From Nymphaea colorata (lineage: Eukaryota; Streptophyta; Magnoliopsida; Nymphaeales; Nymphaeaceae), in the NCBI RefSeq assembly GCF_008831285.2, contig NC_045144.1, forward strand, positions 19,359,716 through 19,423,715: 64,000 bases of DNA, given 5' to 3'. Of the stretch, positions 44,297-56,617 are shown piece after piece; within the stretch, counting starts at the first letter, position 1, and each line of letters begins with the position of its first letter. The notes below the pieces were generated by a model. It was not told where the DNA came from. It worked only from the letters and a program-made list of their open reading frames with translations, and made no database searches. Made by a program: the position numbers and the translations under genes.

Positions 44297-46076
44297 TTTT
44301 CTCTTGCTGCACCACTACAGAGAGAACGTTGTACTCCTTATGAGCTCCTGACCCCTCTCTATATAAGCCTTTTTCTCCATGTGCTGTTGTTTCATAGATT
44401 GTTCACTGCAGAATCTTTATTTGACGGTCATTCAATAAGTCCTCCAATGATACGATCAGTCCTGAGTATTTGGACCTTTCAGCAATTGGCAACAAGATAA
44501 TTGCTGAATAGCCTCGTGGATAACGTAGAGCTAGTTTGATCTACTTTTTCTCCCTTTTGTTTGGCTTTTATTTTCCCCAAAGCTCCTTCATAACGCTTTC
44601 ATTATGATTTTAGCCAGACGATCTTAATTTGCAATTTTGCATATAATAGGGTCAATTGATATCTTGGAAGCACGGGGATGTGTTTTCTTTACAGCAAATG
44701 GTGGCCGGTGCTTAACTGCCAGCTGAAGGATCTTTTTACAGGGAAGAAAGAAGCTAAGTTGGATATAATGTGACACATAGTGCAACATTCATGTTAATTT
44801 TTCTCCTACCTGCTTGATTGTTGTTCCATCACAAGCAGATAGCAAGTGCGTTTTATGTGATCTTGTTATTATACCCCTGAACAAATTGGAGTTTTTCTTT
44901 GTAAAATTTCAATAGAGAAAGTCGATATTGATTTTCCTTTAGAATAAAACGTGCAGCCTCCTCGAGAACATAACCTGCATGCGAATTGTACCACTAAGAT
45001 TTGGTCTTTGAAGCTCTCATGCGATCTTACAGGCCTTTGAAGTTTCCATCCTTTGAAGTTATTTTCCTGACCGACCATTGGAGGACGGGGACTTCTCTTT
45101 TATGTATAACCTGTTCATACTAAGATTGTTTTTCTTTTATTGAAATGTTCTCTAAACAAGAGCAATGAAAGAATGACTTCATCAAAGTGGCCTAAAAGTA
45201 TTTTTCAAATGATAAACTTATTTTGTTAATTATATGATCGTAATGAGCTTATTAATCCTGTTTAAAATTGACAAAAGGATGAACTTGTTCTAAAAAGTGG
45301 ATACATCATGGATGATATCCATAGCAAATGCAGAGATCAGTTGTTCAGTTTGTTGGCTATCAGTTAATAATAAACTTTTAAAATGGACTCCAAAATCTAC
45401 CCATTGGTCTAAAAGTTCTAATTCCTTCAAAGCAATGATCCGTGGAACAGTGCCTTCTTCATAAATTTTTGCATTCCTCTGGAGGTGCAAACGAAAACCT
45501 TGTAAGCCTATGTGTATTGGACTTAAATATGGTTTAAATTTTTTGAACAACTTTTACTTTTTATATATCGACTAATATGAGCTCATACTGGTCGATTTGA
45601 CCTTGCGTTTCGACCTCTGACATCTGATTCGGGTTTTCACATGTAAAAACTCATTACGGTAAAGCAGAAAAATATTTAACAAGTACTCAATAATCAAGTC
45701 TGAATAAGGAAATTCAAAAAAGTGGTCCCTGATATGGAATATAGGAAAAAGGTCGGCGGTCTGATAATCTGAAAACTGAAATGCTCTTTTGCTCGTCGGA
45801 GGGTCGTTTGAAAATAACGATGCCCGACGGCGATCCCGTTGGAAGGCTGTGACGGAATCGGGCGGCGAGGCGCTGTTCCGGCGAAAGCGTCGACACTAAT
45901 CTTTTAAGCATTCAGGAATCTCGAGCCGTTGCAACCCTAATCCTATCACCGGAGAAGAGTTTCTTAAAGTTAGGGTTTTGCGCGAACCATAGCGTTGCCT
46001 CTACTTCGTGTTTCGAGAAAAGCGACTTCTTTTTTGCTCGGAAGCCTGAGTTTCCGCGTATTTGTGTGCATACGCT
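44297..46076. other. 3' region of the mS35-like gene, intergenic DNA and MED30 promoter
   Basis: After the stop the DNA is T-rich with no gene. Close to the next gene (45,930–45,980) are 'aaccctaat' and 'agttagggttttg', copies of the telo-box (AAACCCTA) common in promoters and leaders of plant growth and translation genes. The GC-rich stretch at 45,780–45,900 lies just upstream and may belong to the promoter. Confidence 0.5.
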
Positions 46077-48131
46077 ATGGAGGAGAAGCAGGGTTCGAGC
46101 TTAAGCGGAGGGGGAGGAGGAGGAGGAAAGAGCACGAAGGAGCTGGCGATGGAAGGGCAGAAGCTTCTGGAGGAGACCGTTCAGGCAGCCCACCAGATCT
46201 TGACGGCCATGAACGAGGAGCTCTGCAATCCGGGGCTCTGGGCAACTGCATCGCCGGCGCAGTCTGGTGCCGAGCAGCATGATGGACCGCACCAGGCGGA
46301 GCCAGGGGGAGGGGCCCTTGAGGAGGCGCGTTTCCGCTACAAATCGACGGTGACTGCTCTCAGGGCCGTGATCAGCGCCATTACTAACTCTCAAGCGGTA
46401 AGCTTGACTCTCTGAGTTTGTTTTCACTTCACTTTTATTGTTTTCTCTCGATTCCTTTAGTAATCGTGGACTTGTCAGAGGAAGAATTTAGAATCGATAA
46501 TTTCTTTCGAAACGCGTCAAATTTTGTGTGAGAAAGCAGTTGTTCTTGATGGAAGGCTGTAAAACATCAAAAGCCAGGGAATTTTCATGTATGTTGACGT
46601 GAAGTTAAGCATTTGAACTTAAATTGCTGAAAATCGATTAGGCAGTCGGGCTTCGTTTTCAGGTTTCTGTGGTTCTGAGAAGGACGTAATGTAATGGTTT
46701 GTTTGACGGTTTTGGTGGCATTTACGGAGACAAATGCCTAAGGTGAACCGATAAAGGTAATTGAGTTTCTGTGAAGAATGAGTACTCAACAGTAAATTCA
46801 GTTAAAAACGATAATAAAAGGGAAGTGGGATCATTTAAGAAGAAACCTTGAAAGGAAAATGTGAAACCGCAGGAACCTTTGGTTGTGGTTGTATAGTTTG
46901 CTTAATTTTGTTGAAGGAAAAAAACTCTGTATATCATGTTTGCTTGAAATTGTGGGTTTCAGGCTTTCAGCCAATATCAGCTTTATCTACCTCGCTAAGG
47001 GGGTTAGATTGGAGACGTTGAGATTGAAGAAAGTCGAAGGTTTAATACATACGGCGTGTCTGATGGCATGAACTTGCAGTGTTCTTTCCAGCCCCCGCAT
47101 GCCTATAAAAACTGAAATGCCCCCCATTCTTTTTTTTTCTTTGGCTTTTTACACGTTAATTCTCTTTGACTGTTTCTTGTTTGAGGTGAATAACATGATT
47201 TGTTTGCTCAATGTAGGCAGAACAGAATGAGGCAGGATCCATGATGGGTACCTCGGAAGCCAAATCTGATCCAGTGGAAATTAAGAAACTTGAAGAGCGT
47301 GTTGCGGAGTTGAAAAAGGTATTATTAATGCAATTTGAAACTTCTACTCAGGTCGATGGTTCATATCTGCTGTCTGCAATATTTTTGAGTCTGTCATGGA
47401 TTGACGTCTTTCCTAATTAAATTATGAAAACACACAGTACCATAAGGAATTATGAGTTCTTTTAGCTTGATTCAGTAAATTCAGGACAACAGAGCTGAAA
47501 ATATTGAGTGGTAGATCTAAGAGCTCGTGCTGTGTATGGAAAGGGTGTTCTTCGTATCCCTGTCAGATGAGGAAAGAGTGCCTTTTGCTAGATGTAGCAC
47601 TGAAAGGCTACGAGTGTGCAAAGACTCTAAGTTGAGGTTAACGAGAAAAAAAAAAGTGATTGTACAAAAAATCATTTGAACTGAGAGGCGCCTCTTTACA
47701 CTGAGAACAGCCGGTTGTGAGCTGAATAGTACAGCCCAAGGTCCAGAACCCTGTTGCTAGCATGTTGAGTAGCCTTGCATTTAACAAGTTTTCATTGTGC
47801 TCATACTATTGTTTACAGACCACTCAAATGTGGTTTGTTATGGATCAGTCAAATATCTTTTGCTGTTATCATTTATGATTTCCTTGGTATTGGATTTCCT
47901 GATGGAATTGACAATGCTGTTTGTTCATTATATAACCACTAAACAAATTTTTTCAAGAACTTGTTCATTATATAACCACTTAACAAATTTTTTCAAGAAT
48001 TTGTTGCTAATCTCAAGTTTGGTTCCTTGCAGGAGATTGCTATTAAGAACAGATATCTCGAAATTCTTATGGACCAGCTTCGGGAGCTTATTGGAGACAT
48101 ATCAATGTGGCAGAGCCCTTGTCCTGTATGA
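46077..48131 (+). CDS. MED30: Mediator of RNA polymerase II transcription subunit 30
   Basis: Subunit of the nuclear Mediator complex, which bridges transcription factors and RNA polymerase II. Three coding exons: 46,077–46,397; 47,217–47,318; 48,033–48,131. All are GT–AG and phase 0, giving 173 aa. Recognised features: STKELAMEGQKLLEET (19–34) and QILTAMNEELCNP (40–52); GALEEARFRYKSTVTALRA (79–97); a coiled-coil-like KKLEERVAELKK segment across exons 2–3; and DQLRELIGDISMWQSPCPV at the end, where plant MED30 typically ends. A poly-Gly run (11–17) is an N-terminal peculiarity. The ATG at 46,077 is preferred because homologues start MEEKQ. Intron 2 contains a 40-bp tandem duplication next to its acceptor. 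The frame continues past the donor of exon 1 only briefly. Confidence 0.94.
47921..48000 (+). repeat. 40-bp direct tandem duplication in MED30 intron 2
   Basis: Units 47,921–47,960 and 47,961–48,000 differ at two positions. The duplication ends 32 bp before the exon 3 start, so it duplicates T-rich DNA close to the branch-point and acceptor region. Confidence 0.95.
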
Positions 48132-50427
48132 TCCACCTGTTGTTCTTGATCGTGCAAGCTGATGTGTGCCCTAAAGGAATCCCATTTACCATGGAGGCCA
48201 TGAAGAACAATATGATGACAATGGTACCTGATATTGAATCCTTTCTTGTGGAAATGCACTCGTGCACATTAGAAACAAGTCCACAGCTGTTGTCATCAAT
48301 GGAGAGGTCCAAGGATGTTACCGATTCTGCATAAGAAGTCTCTGCACTTCTCGTTGGATGGTTTATACAAGCTACAAGCTTTCTTGTTGTCTATCTTCTT
48401 ATGGCAGGACATTGTGCTATTTGTAGCATGAAACTTCTTTTGGCCTTCTTTTTACGAATGGAAACTGTCAAGCTATTGATGGTCCTGGTCTGCCATCTGA
48501 TAAGTGAAGGAATGAGGTCAAATCTTCACTGAGGTAAAATTCTTGAAGTCTTGATTAAATGATTTGTTGATAGCTTATGAGTTAGTATTTTCTGATGAAA
48601 TGTGGACTTTCTTGACTGTTACCCTACCAGAGGTTGTCTAAGTTGAGCAGTAACTTATGGAATTAGAAACCAAAAACTCCAGAATGTCAGAATTAGATTC
48701 CAATTACATTAACTTCCTCACGTGGAAACCTCACGTTACAGTTGTACTACATTCACATAATTGTATGTCACATTCTTCGGTTACCTCAACGAAGAAGAAC
48801 CTGTAATTCCGAAAGTGAACCCGATGTATGAAACAGTCTTTGATTGCCGTTGGCTTGAGTGCAAGCTGCGCTACATCTAGCCGAGAGTTTCTGTAGTCCC
48901 CGTGTTCATTTTTTACTGGGGATGTTTATCTCAAGCCCATGCAAGACCGTAATTCGTTGCTAAAGCCCTTCAGTTGAGCTTAAGTCCAAACTAATGTAGC
49001 CCTGATGCTTACAGTTGTAAACTGGCTGTTCTCATAGATTGGAAATCGGAGTTAGTTACTCAAATTCATAATCTTTTTGGTTATTGAAGACAAAATATGT
49101 CGTATGTCTATGAAAATGGTGATCAGTCGACACGAATCCTTCAATTCCTCAGATAATGTTAAAATTGTCTGTTCTTATCTCCATTTGCGTCTCTACATTG
49201 GGGTTAAGTTTTTAATAGTTCTCTAAGAAAAATTTAGTCGTTAAGGGCAGTCCAATTTGCTTCTGTTTTTCAATAGGCATGCTGTTTTTCATTAGTGGAT
49301 GAGCATAGTATCGCATAATGTATATTGTTCTCCTAGGTGTATTCATGTGACATAAACTAGAAGCCGCATTAACTCCAGAGAACCAAGTTTTATTTGGGGT
49401 AGAGATGAGTCTAAAATGCTAAAATTTGTAAAATTGAAAAAAATGAAAAATGATCATGCTAACCAACTAATTAAATGTTCACAAGTTTCAGAATTAAGGG
49501 ACCCAGCTTTCTGCGTTCGTCATATTTTTAATTATTTTTCTCTATGAATTATTAGTAAAAACTGGAACCCATGTTAGAAAATCAGAAAAATGATGCTTGT
49601 ATTTGAGATTCATTGGAAACGTTGACAAGCCTTTTTTGTTTTCTCTATTTGGATGAGTGCCGGTGACGTATTAGATGACAAGTGTGGCACTGCATTTGCT
49701 TCGACAAGTGTCCTAAAGCGTGCTTGCTTAGCTGGTAAAACGTAGGTCAAAATATTTGAGTTCTAAAGTCTTGAAACCAAATATCGAGGATGATGTTGAT
49801 GATGATTTTATAGATATGAACGAGGTGTTACTTTGATTCAATTTGGATTGGGTTTCTGAATCAACTGCTTCACAAAAGTTAGAATATGAAAAAAGTTTGT
49901 AATATTTGATTAAAAATCATATAGTTTAAGGAATGGTATCTGATTGGATTCAAATTCAGTTTTAAACAAGTATCTAACAGAATTCAAATTTACATTCAAT
50001 GAGTATGGACTTGAAAGGAATGGCTATGAGCAATAGGAGAATGGGTAGCTAGAGTTGCTGATTTTGGTTGGATCTGGATTCGGATGTAGGACTTGATCTG
50101 GATCTGGCTGTGACCGCTTAATCCAATCAAACGTATTGGTCCGGATTCAGTTCCAAATCCACCTTGAACCCGAACCGTCAAAGCAAATCCGAGTCGAATC
50201 GGAGAAAATGCCGAGTCTCTCAGTGAGACTCTCCCACGTACATTTTACGCGATGTCTCCCGCCCGAATGCTAAATTACAAAAATACCTACGCTTAATCCT
50301 ATAAATGGCGGCCCCTTTTTCAGTTGCCACCCTAGCGCAGAGCCATCTGCAAATCTACGTCGTCGTCGGGCTTTCCCTCTCGAAGGAGAGAGAGAGAGAG
50401 AGAGAGCGAGGCCAGTGATCTTCATCG
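48132..50427. other. MED30 3' region, intergenic DNA and NTF2 promoter
   Basis: The first ~400 bp are likely 3' untranslated sequence. The middle is AT-rich without a gene. Positions 50,060–50,180 contain 'ggatctggattcgg' and 'ggtccggattcag' motifs of the degenerate dispersed family. A TATA box (TATAAAT, 50,300–50,306) sits about 120 bp above the NTF2 start codon, and a (GA)n tract (50,385–50,406) lies in the presumed leader. Confidence 0.55.
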
Positions 50428-53400
50428 ATGGATCCCGACTCGGTGGCGAAGGCGTTCGTGGAGCACTACTACAGCACGTTCGACGCGAACAGAGCAGGCC
50501 TCGCGAATCTCTACCAGGAGGCTTCGATGCTCACGTTCGAAGGGCAGAAGATCCAGGGATCTCAGAATATCACCGCCAAGCTCACCTCCCTACCCTTTCA
50601 GCAGTGCCAGCACAGCATCACCACCGTCGACTGTCAGCCCTCTGGTCCCGCCGGCGGCATGCTCGTATTCGTCTCCGGTAACCTCCAGCTCGCTGGCGAG
50701 CAGCACCCCCTCAAGTTCAGTCAGGCACGTGCTTCTTCCACTCGCTTCTATCTTCTTCCTGCTCTAGTTTCATGTTCGCAGCACTCTGTCTCTGTGGATC
50801 GGATCTACTTTTTTTTTTTGGTCATTTTTGGCATTTCATATTTTTGTCCTTCTTGCTTTCGGTTTTTGGTGATTTGCCAATTAGGGCTTTATGAATGTGG
50901 TGGTATTCTTGACATTTTGGTTTTTGTTTTCAGGTCTTGGTTATATGATTTAGGGATTACTTTGAATATATGTTGTTTGGAGGGTTATTTATGGGGTTTT
51001 CACGGTTGGTTGGTTTGTTTGTCATCTGAATTTATATGATGATGGTTTGTCTTTTATTGATTGATTGTTTGATTGGTTTAGTTTGTTATTTGATTTTAAT
51101 CTTATTGTCGTGGACGTTGTCCTTTGGTTCCTCGAAGTAATCTTATCTTTGTTTTATTCAAAATGGGTTATTATTTTCTAGGATTCAGGGTATTGTCTGT
51201 TGGTTTGATGGGGTTCGTCTCTGGTTTTTCTTTCCCTTTATTTTGCGCATTGTCCTTCTTGTTTTTAATTTATATTTTATTATTACGGTATGCGATCAAC
51301 TTTTTCCGTGATTCTCTTTATTGAGGAACAGATTCATTCGTTTGTTCTTTGTATGCATACGCAAGCAACACTCACTATTTACTGTTTTTTTTTCCTTCTT
51401 TGGGTGAGTTTGCTGCTACCAGTTGTTTATGGTGTCCGATGCGGTTTATGACGATGCGATGAACTCTTTCTTTGAACTGTTTTTTTTTTTTATATTTGGA
51501 CTTCATATTGCTACAAATTTGAAGTGGCTACAAGGTTGGGGTGTGGGTCTTGAAGATCGCTGCATGCCTGCAACTGTCTATGGTGAACAGTTACCGATTG
51601 GTTGTGGGTTTTCATGCTTTTGTTGATCCTTGTCGCTTCGCAGATTGGTAAAAATGGATTGTTTCTGCATCACTCTGTTTTTGTAGATGAGCTATTAGTG
51701 ATACTTAGCCAGGTATTGCTCCACCTATTGTTAATGTGTTTTCGGAGCATTGTCGATGTTGTCATTATATATATATATATACACACACACATATATAGAT
51801 GCTGATTTACCATATATTTATGTTAATACTTAATGCCTACATACAATGTGATATCTTTCTGGTTTATTTGGCGTAATTGCTTGGCCACTTGGCCAGTGTT
51901 AGGTCTGATAACGGAAGCTACTATGCCAAAGAAGCCAATGCGGCCTTGTTCAAATTTGTTCAATAAGGATGAAAGCTTGTTTACAAAAGAACCAACTCTG
52001 AGCTCAAATTCTGGCTGAGCTTAAGCAGTTAATCTCATGGAAAGGGTTTATTTTGTAAGCAGTCTTTTTAAAACATAATATCTTTTATATTGTCATTATG
52101 TATGCATTGTATAGCTATGATAGTGTGTATATATGATATACATGCAAATATTAAAAAACACATATAGAACAATATAATGATATATGCATATCGTGCACTA
52201 ATTAGCCCACATCAGCATTTAGCTAGGCTAGTCATTCATACTTGGTTCATCTAGATATGCGAACTGGCTGAGGTTTGCCTGATAAGCCTATTTGACAATC
52301 GCAAACAAGCAATTTAATGGCCCAATCTCGTTGAGCCATGAGCGACTCAATTCATTCCCAGTCTAACCAGCATGTCTCTTAGTAGATTTATATTGATTTT
52401 TTTTTTTTGCTTAAGAATGTTGTTTATGGGAAAACTTGATTATCCTTTTGTGTAGTGAAGACATGTTTTAAGCACTGTCTACATGACGAGGCCTCTCAGC
52501 CAACTCACATGTCCTATTAAGTGGGTTGATATACAATTTTTTTCTTTTCTAGCTATTTCATCTATAAAATATCATAGTACATTGGTTTTTATGTTGTTTT
52601 CTTTTATTTGATTTTAGATTTTTTTTAATTGTTTTTCTTTTCTATTTGAATATGTTAGGTCGTAGTCACCAATGTTCTCATGGAAATATCACCACTTCAA
52701 AGCTTCATGATAAAAACTGGAAGTTCTTGCAAGAAATGCAAGATATTTTAAAAAAGATATATCATCATATTACTGCAATAATATCATAATATTATCATGT
52801 TACTTATGCATAATCTTATTTGGAAATTACTTATTTGCACATTTTAATGATAAATTTGCTATCAAGTTTTGTAAATGTCTATAATCATATAACAAGCAGT
52901 ATGTCTAGATATTGATATATCATGGATGTGAACACATTTTAAGGTTTCATTTGTAAAAAGGAAAAACAATGATGCCGTAGACTTGAGAAGACAAAGCATT
53001 GCCTTAATTTTTTAAATTTTTTGAGATTGGGAATTTCACCTCTCTGCTTAGCAACATAGAAGAAAATACTATTTACGGTCAAGTTGAGGATTGAGTTCAA
53101 GTTAGATATGAAAAGTGCTAAAGAAAGATGGAACAATGTTTCACTGTCATTTTTCAATTAAGGTACCAAATCAGGGGAGTGTGTATAGGTGTATTCCTTC
53201 CAAAACTATGATCCAATCTTTAGAATTCACTTTAGATTGAATGTGTGTTAGTACAGATTTCGGCTTATTTAGACAAATTAAAGCTTTTCATAAAAATACT
53301 GAAAGTAAATTTTAAAGTGTAGTGAGTAAAATGATGTACAATAAAATTTTACAATTTCCTTATTTACAATAATTGAAAAATCAAAGGCAACCTTTCCTCT

Positions 53401-56400
53401 GAATGCTCATCCTTCATGTTCCATTCTTTTCCTCATATTCTGCTACTTTAAAAGTCACTTTAATTTTCCATTGGCATAGGATTTTTGTTTGCTGAGTAAC
53501 TGAGACTTGCTTGTTCGTTTATCAGGTTGATTTTGTTGTGGCCTAAGTGTGCCATTGTTTAAATGCATTTGATGACATTAAATTTCAAATCTCAGCCTCT
53601 TATATGGCAACCATTTCTGTAGCATCAAGATTTGAGGTGCAATATGGCTATGCCCATGTCTACACTGCATGACGTTCAAAGTTATTTCAGTCAGGAAATA
53701 TACCATATTTTGTCCAATTTTTGTATTTTTAACTTGATAAAGTCCAGTCACGTTTTTTTTTCCCCAAAAAACCTAAAACTTTTAGTATTCTTTTACTTTT
53801 TGTTGATGTTCATGTCCTTCCCTTAGGACTTTTTAATTGAATATGTCTTCATGTTTTTTTTTTTTGGGTTGTGGGGGGAGGGTGGGGGGGGGGGGGGGGG
53901 AGGGGGGGGGATATCATAGCCATAGATATAAGCAACATTTTCAAAATATGGCACGATGATCACCATAAAAGAATAATACAAAAAAGACAAGAATGTATCA
54001 CAACATTTTGAAAATATCGCCGGTTCAATTTCTTGTGAAAATATCGCAACAATATGGTGATATTGTTGCAAGACTTTCATTTATTGGTATATTTTAACTT
54101 TTTGGGTTTGTTTTGACATTATAATAATTATTCTGAACTTTTAAAAAGCTTTTTGTAAGAACCTTTTTCATTTTATTACGTTTTATAATTTTTGTCGTTT
54201 GATTTCAAGAAGAACCTCGTCAATAAAGCTTGAGCAATATATATCATGAACACAAAATAGTTTCACATTTCAGAGACAGAGAGAGAGTAGAAGATGGGCA
54301 TAGGTTTTAGCATGGGCACAAATAACATTTTGGAATTTTAAACGGTGAGGTTTTTTTTTTTGTATAATACGGCGATCTTGAAAAAAAAACAAAATATGAG
54401 TAAATTTTTATAAATTAAAAAAAATAAAAATGAGCGAAAAATAAAATAAATGAGAAACTAATAACACAAACATCAAAGAATAAGTAGATTTGCAACAAAT
54501 AAAAAATAGAAAATGAAAAAAATCTCTTTGGCATTAAAAAACATGAAAAAGGACAAAGACACTAAAAATGAGAAAAACATGGGTTAAAAGTTCAAAAAAA
54601 CATGTTTCGTTTTTAAGGTTTTTTTTTTCAAAAAATGTGTGTTTTTTTTTAGTTTTAATCAGCAATTTTATTTATTGCGTTTTTGTCGAAAAAAATGTGT
54701 TTTTTGTGACTATGGGTTAATCAGTTAATGTAAAGCTAATTATAAAACAGCGGCTGAAGGTAGGTTAGAAAAAAAAGCTAAGAAAAGAAAAACAAATTTG
54801 GTAAATTTTTACACTTGTTTGAATTTTGAAACATAGTTTTCTTAACAAACCTCACTTTGGGGGCTAGTAGTTCAAGTTGGCCTTGTCCCCATCTTTGGCC
54901 TAACTAATACCTAGAGACTAGTCAGTTGACAGTGCTTAGGATGATCTTTGGTTTACATGGACTGGCTAGTCCCTCACATAGGGTGTGGACCAGCTCCTCG
55001 TGTGCACAACTTTGCATATGCTCATGTGGCATACTAGCAGGATAAATTTGAGGTCTGCAACTTTCTGAGCTAAACTGGGGAAACTCAGATTTAAATTCTG
55101 AACTTGGGGAGTCAATCCCACTTTCAATTCTCTTTGTTCTTGAAAGGGATTCAGAAAACCCTAGGAAAACTTGTAGCACATTTGGGGCAAAGTTCTATGT
55201 CACTGACATCCTTTTGATTGGCATGCCTCTTTCAGTCCATGTTTTATTCACTTACAGTTTGGATGAGTAACTTTGTCATGCCTCTTCAGTTGTCCTGCCT
55301 CTTTCCTGTTCTGTTGAATGGCCTCCAGACCTGTAAGCATATTCTTTTGTTTTACCCCGTTATTTTCAAGGTTCTAGTCATTGATACTGAGAATGATCAT
55401 TTAGTCAATCTTAAAACTGGCAATTGGTTGAGGACACAATGTATGGGTATAACTATATTTTTCTCGTTTTCTTATAAATTGACTTGTCAAATTGACCTTA
55501 GTAGATGTAACACATTGAGCTGATCACTATTCTGTCCTTTGGTTTGGCCATAGTTACTCATGCTTATCTTCTGTATGCTAAAATAAAGGTAAGATTCACA
55601 TTGAAGTAACGTTTTCATTTTGTTTTGATGACTAGATTAAGGATGTATATATATATGTAATATGTATGTAATATAATATTAATATAATATAATATAAGAT
55701 AATATAATGCTTATCTTCTTAGCAGGAATGCACTGTTCAGATCTTTATGAGGCCTCTGGCCAGCATTTTCAAGTTATTGGTATCATTTAGTAGCTTCGTC
55801 TTGTAAATCAAAGAGAGAGATTTGTCATTTGGGTGCTAATCTGCTGGTAACTACAAGGTGTACCCAGATATCAAATAGAAGTTACTAGATGTATAAAATT
55901 TAAAATATGGTTGTTTTGATTAAGGCTTGTGTTGTTCTTGTTTGAAGCTGTCAAACAATAGGAACAACACCTTATCTTGTTTTATTTGACCTGTTCTGGT
56001 GTTGAGTGATTGAAATAGTGGATTCTGTGGTTGTCTGTTGTTGTTCAGGTCCTTTGGGATATTCTTATTTATTTATTGTCCTCTTCTCCTTGCTTCTTTT
56101 TTCTTTACGGTATGTGATTTGGCCTGTTAATTTATGCATTAAAGATCTGTTACGGCCTTACGGGCTGTCCCAGGTGATGGTTCTACACAGGGACATGTAT
56201 AGCGGGTCTGACTGATCAATTGGGAATTTTCTTTTCTGAAGAAAAAGAACCAAGAAAATGTGTTCTTTTAAAATCAGTAGAAATGGACTTTTTCATATTT
56301 TTACCATTAGTAAAGGCTTTTGTTTTTGTTACAAGGAAGGCCAAAATGATTTGTCCCTTTAACACGTTATGTTTGTTTTCTTTTAAGTTTCATTGTCAAT

Positions 56401-56617
56401 ATCTTACACCTTGGACAAGCGGCTCATATGGAGCCTCTATTTTATGGCAAAACATGTGATTGGCATCTGTGAAATACATTTTTCTCGTTTAACGGCTGTA
56501 GATCCTGATTCCTTTTGTTTCTTGTTCTCCTTTGTACTGCAGATGTTCCATTTGATGCCAACTCAACAGGGAAGCTTCTATGTTCTGAATGATATATTTC
56601 GGCTTAATTATGCTTGA
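50428..56617 (+). CDS. NTF2: nuclear transport factor 2
   Basis: Small homodimeric carrier that returns Ran-GDP to the nucleus through the nuclear pore. Two coding exons were placed: 50,428–50,724 (99 codons) and 56,543–56,617 (24 codons and stop), giving 123 aa, the usual length of plant NTF2. Exon 1 begins MDPDSVAKAFVEHYYSTFD and includes NLYQEASMLTFEGQKIQG and GGMLVFVSGNLQLAGEQHPL. It ends KFSQ. Exon 2 encodes MFHLMPTQQG and ends FRLNYA, the expected C-terminus. The intron of 5,818 bp joins CAG to ATG with GC at its 5' end and AG at its 3' end. The nearby GT (after CAGGCAC) would shift the frame, so a GC–AG intron is the consistent reading. No other exon of the family is missing. Confidence 0.95.
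50725..56542 (+). other. 5.8-kb NTF2 intron (apparent GC–AG)
   Basis: The intron begins GCACGT after the exon CAG and ends TACTGCAG. It is T-rich, as is usual for plant introns, and contains only short frames. It holds a TA/CA microsatellite near 51,768–51,800, a long G-run (53,871–53,910), AT-rich A-run DNA at 54,350–54,700 and (ATATA)-rich DNA near 55,648–55,710. No nested gene or transposon coding sequence is recognised. Confidence 0.8.
53871..53910 (+). repeat. poly-G tract inside the NTF2 intron
   Basis: Roughly 40 bp made almost entirely of G, broken by single T and A bases, preceded by a T-run of about 13. The + strand, which is the transcribed RNA sense, could form a G-quadruplex. 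The exact run length may be affected by assembly or sequencing error. Confidence 0.9.

Noticed and set aside
50725-51039. Extension of the NTF2 frame to 203 codons through exon 1 into the intron
   Set aside because: After KFSQ the peptide loses all family similarity and becomes T-rich intron translation; the true C-terminus is at 56,543–56,617.
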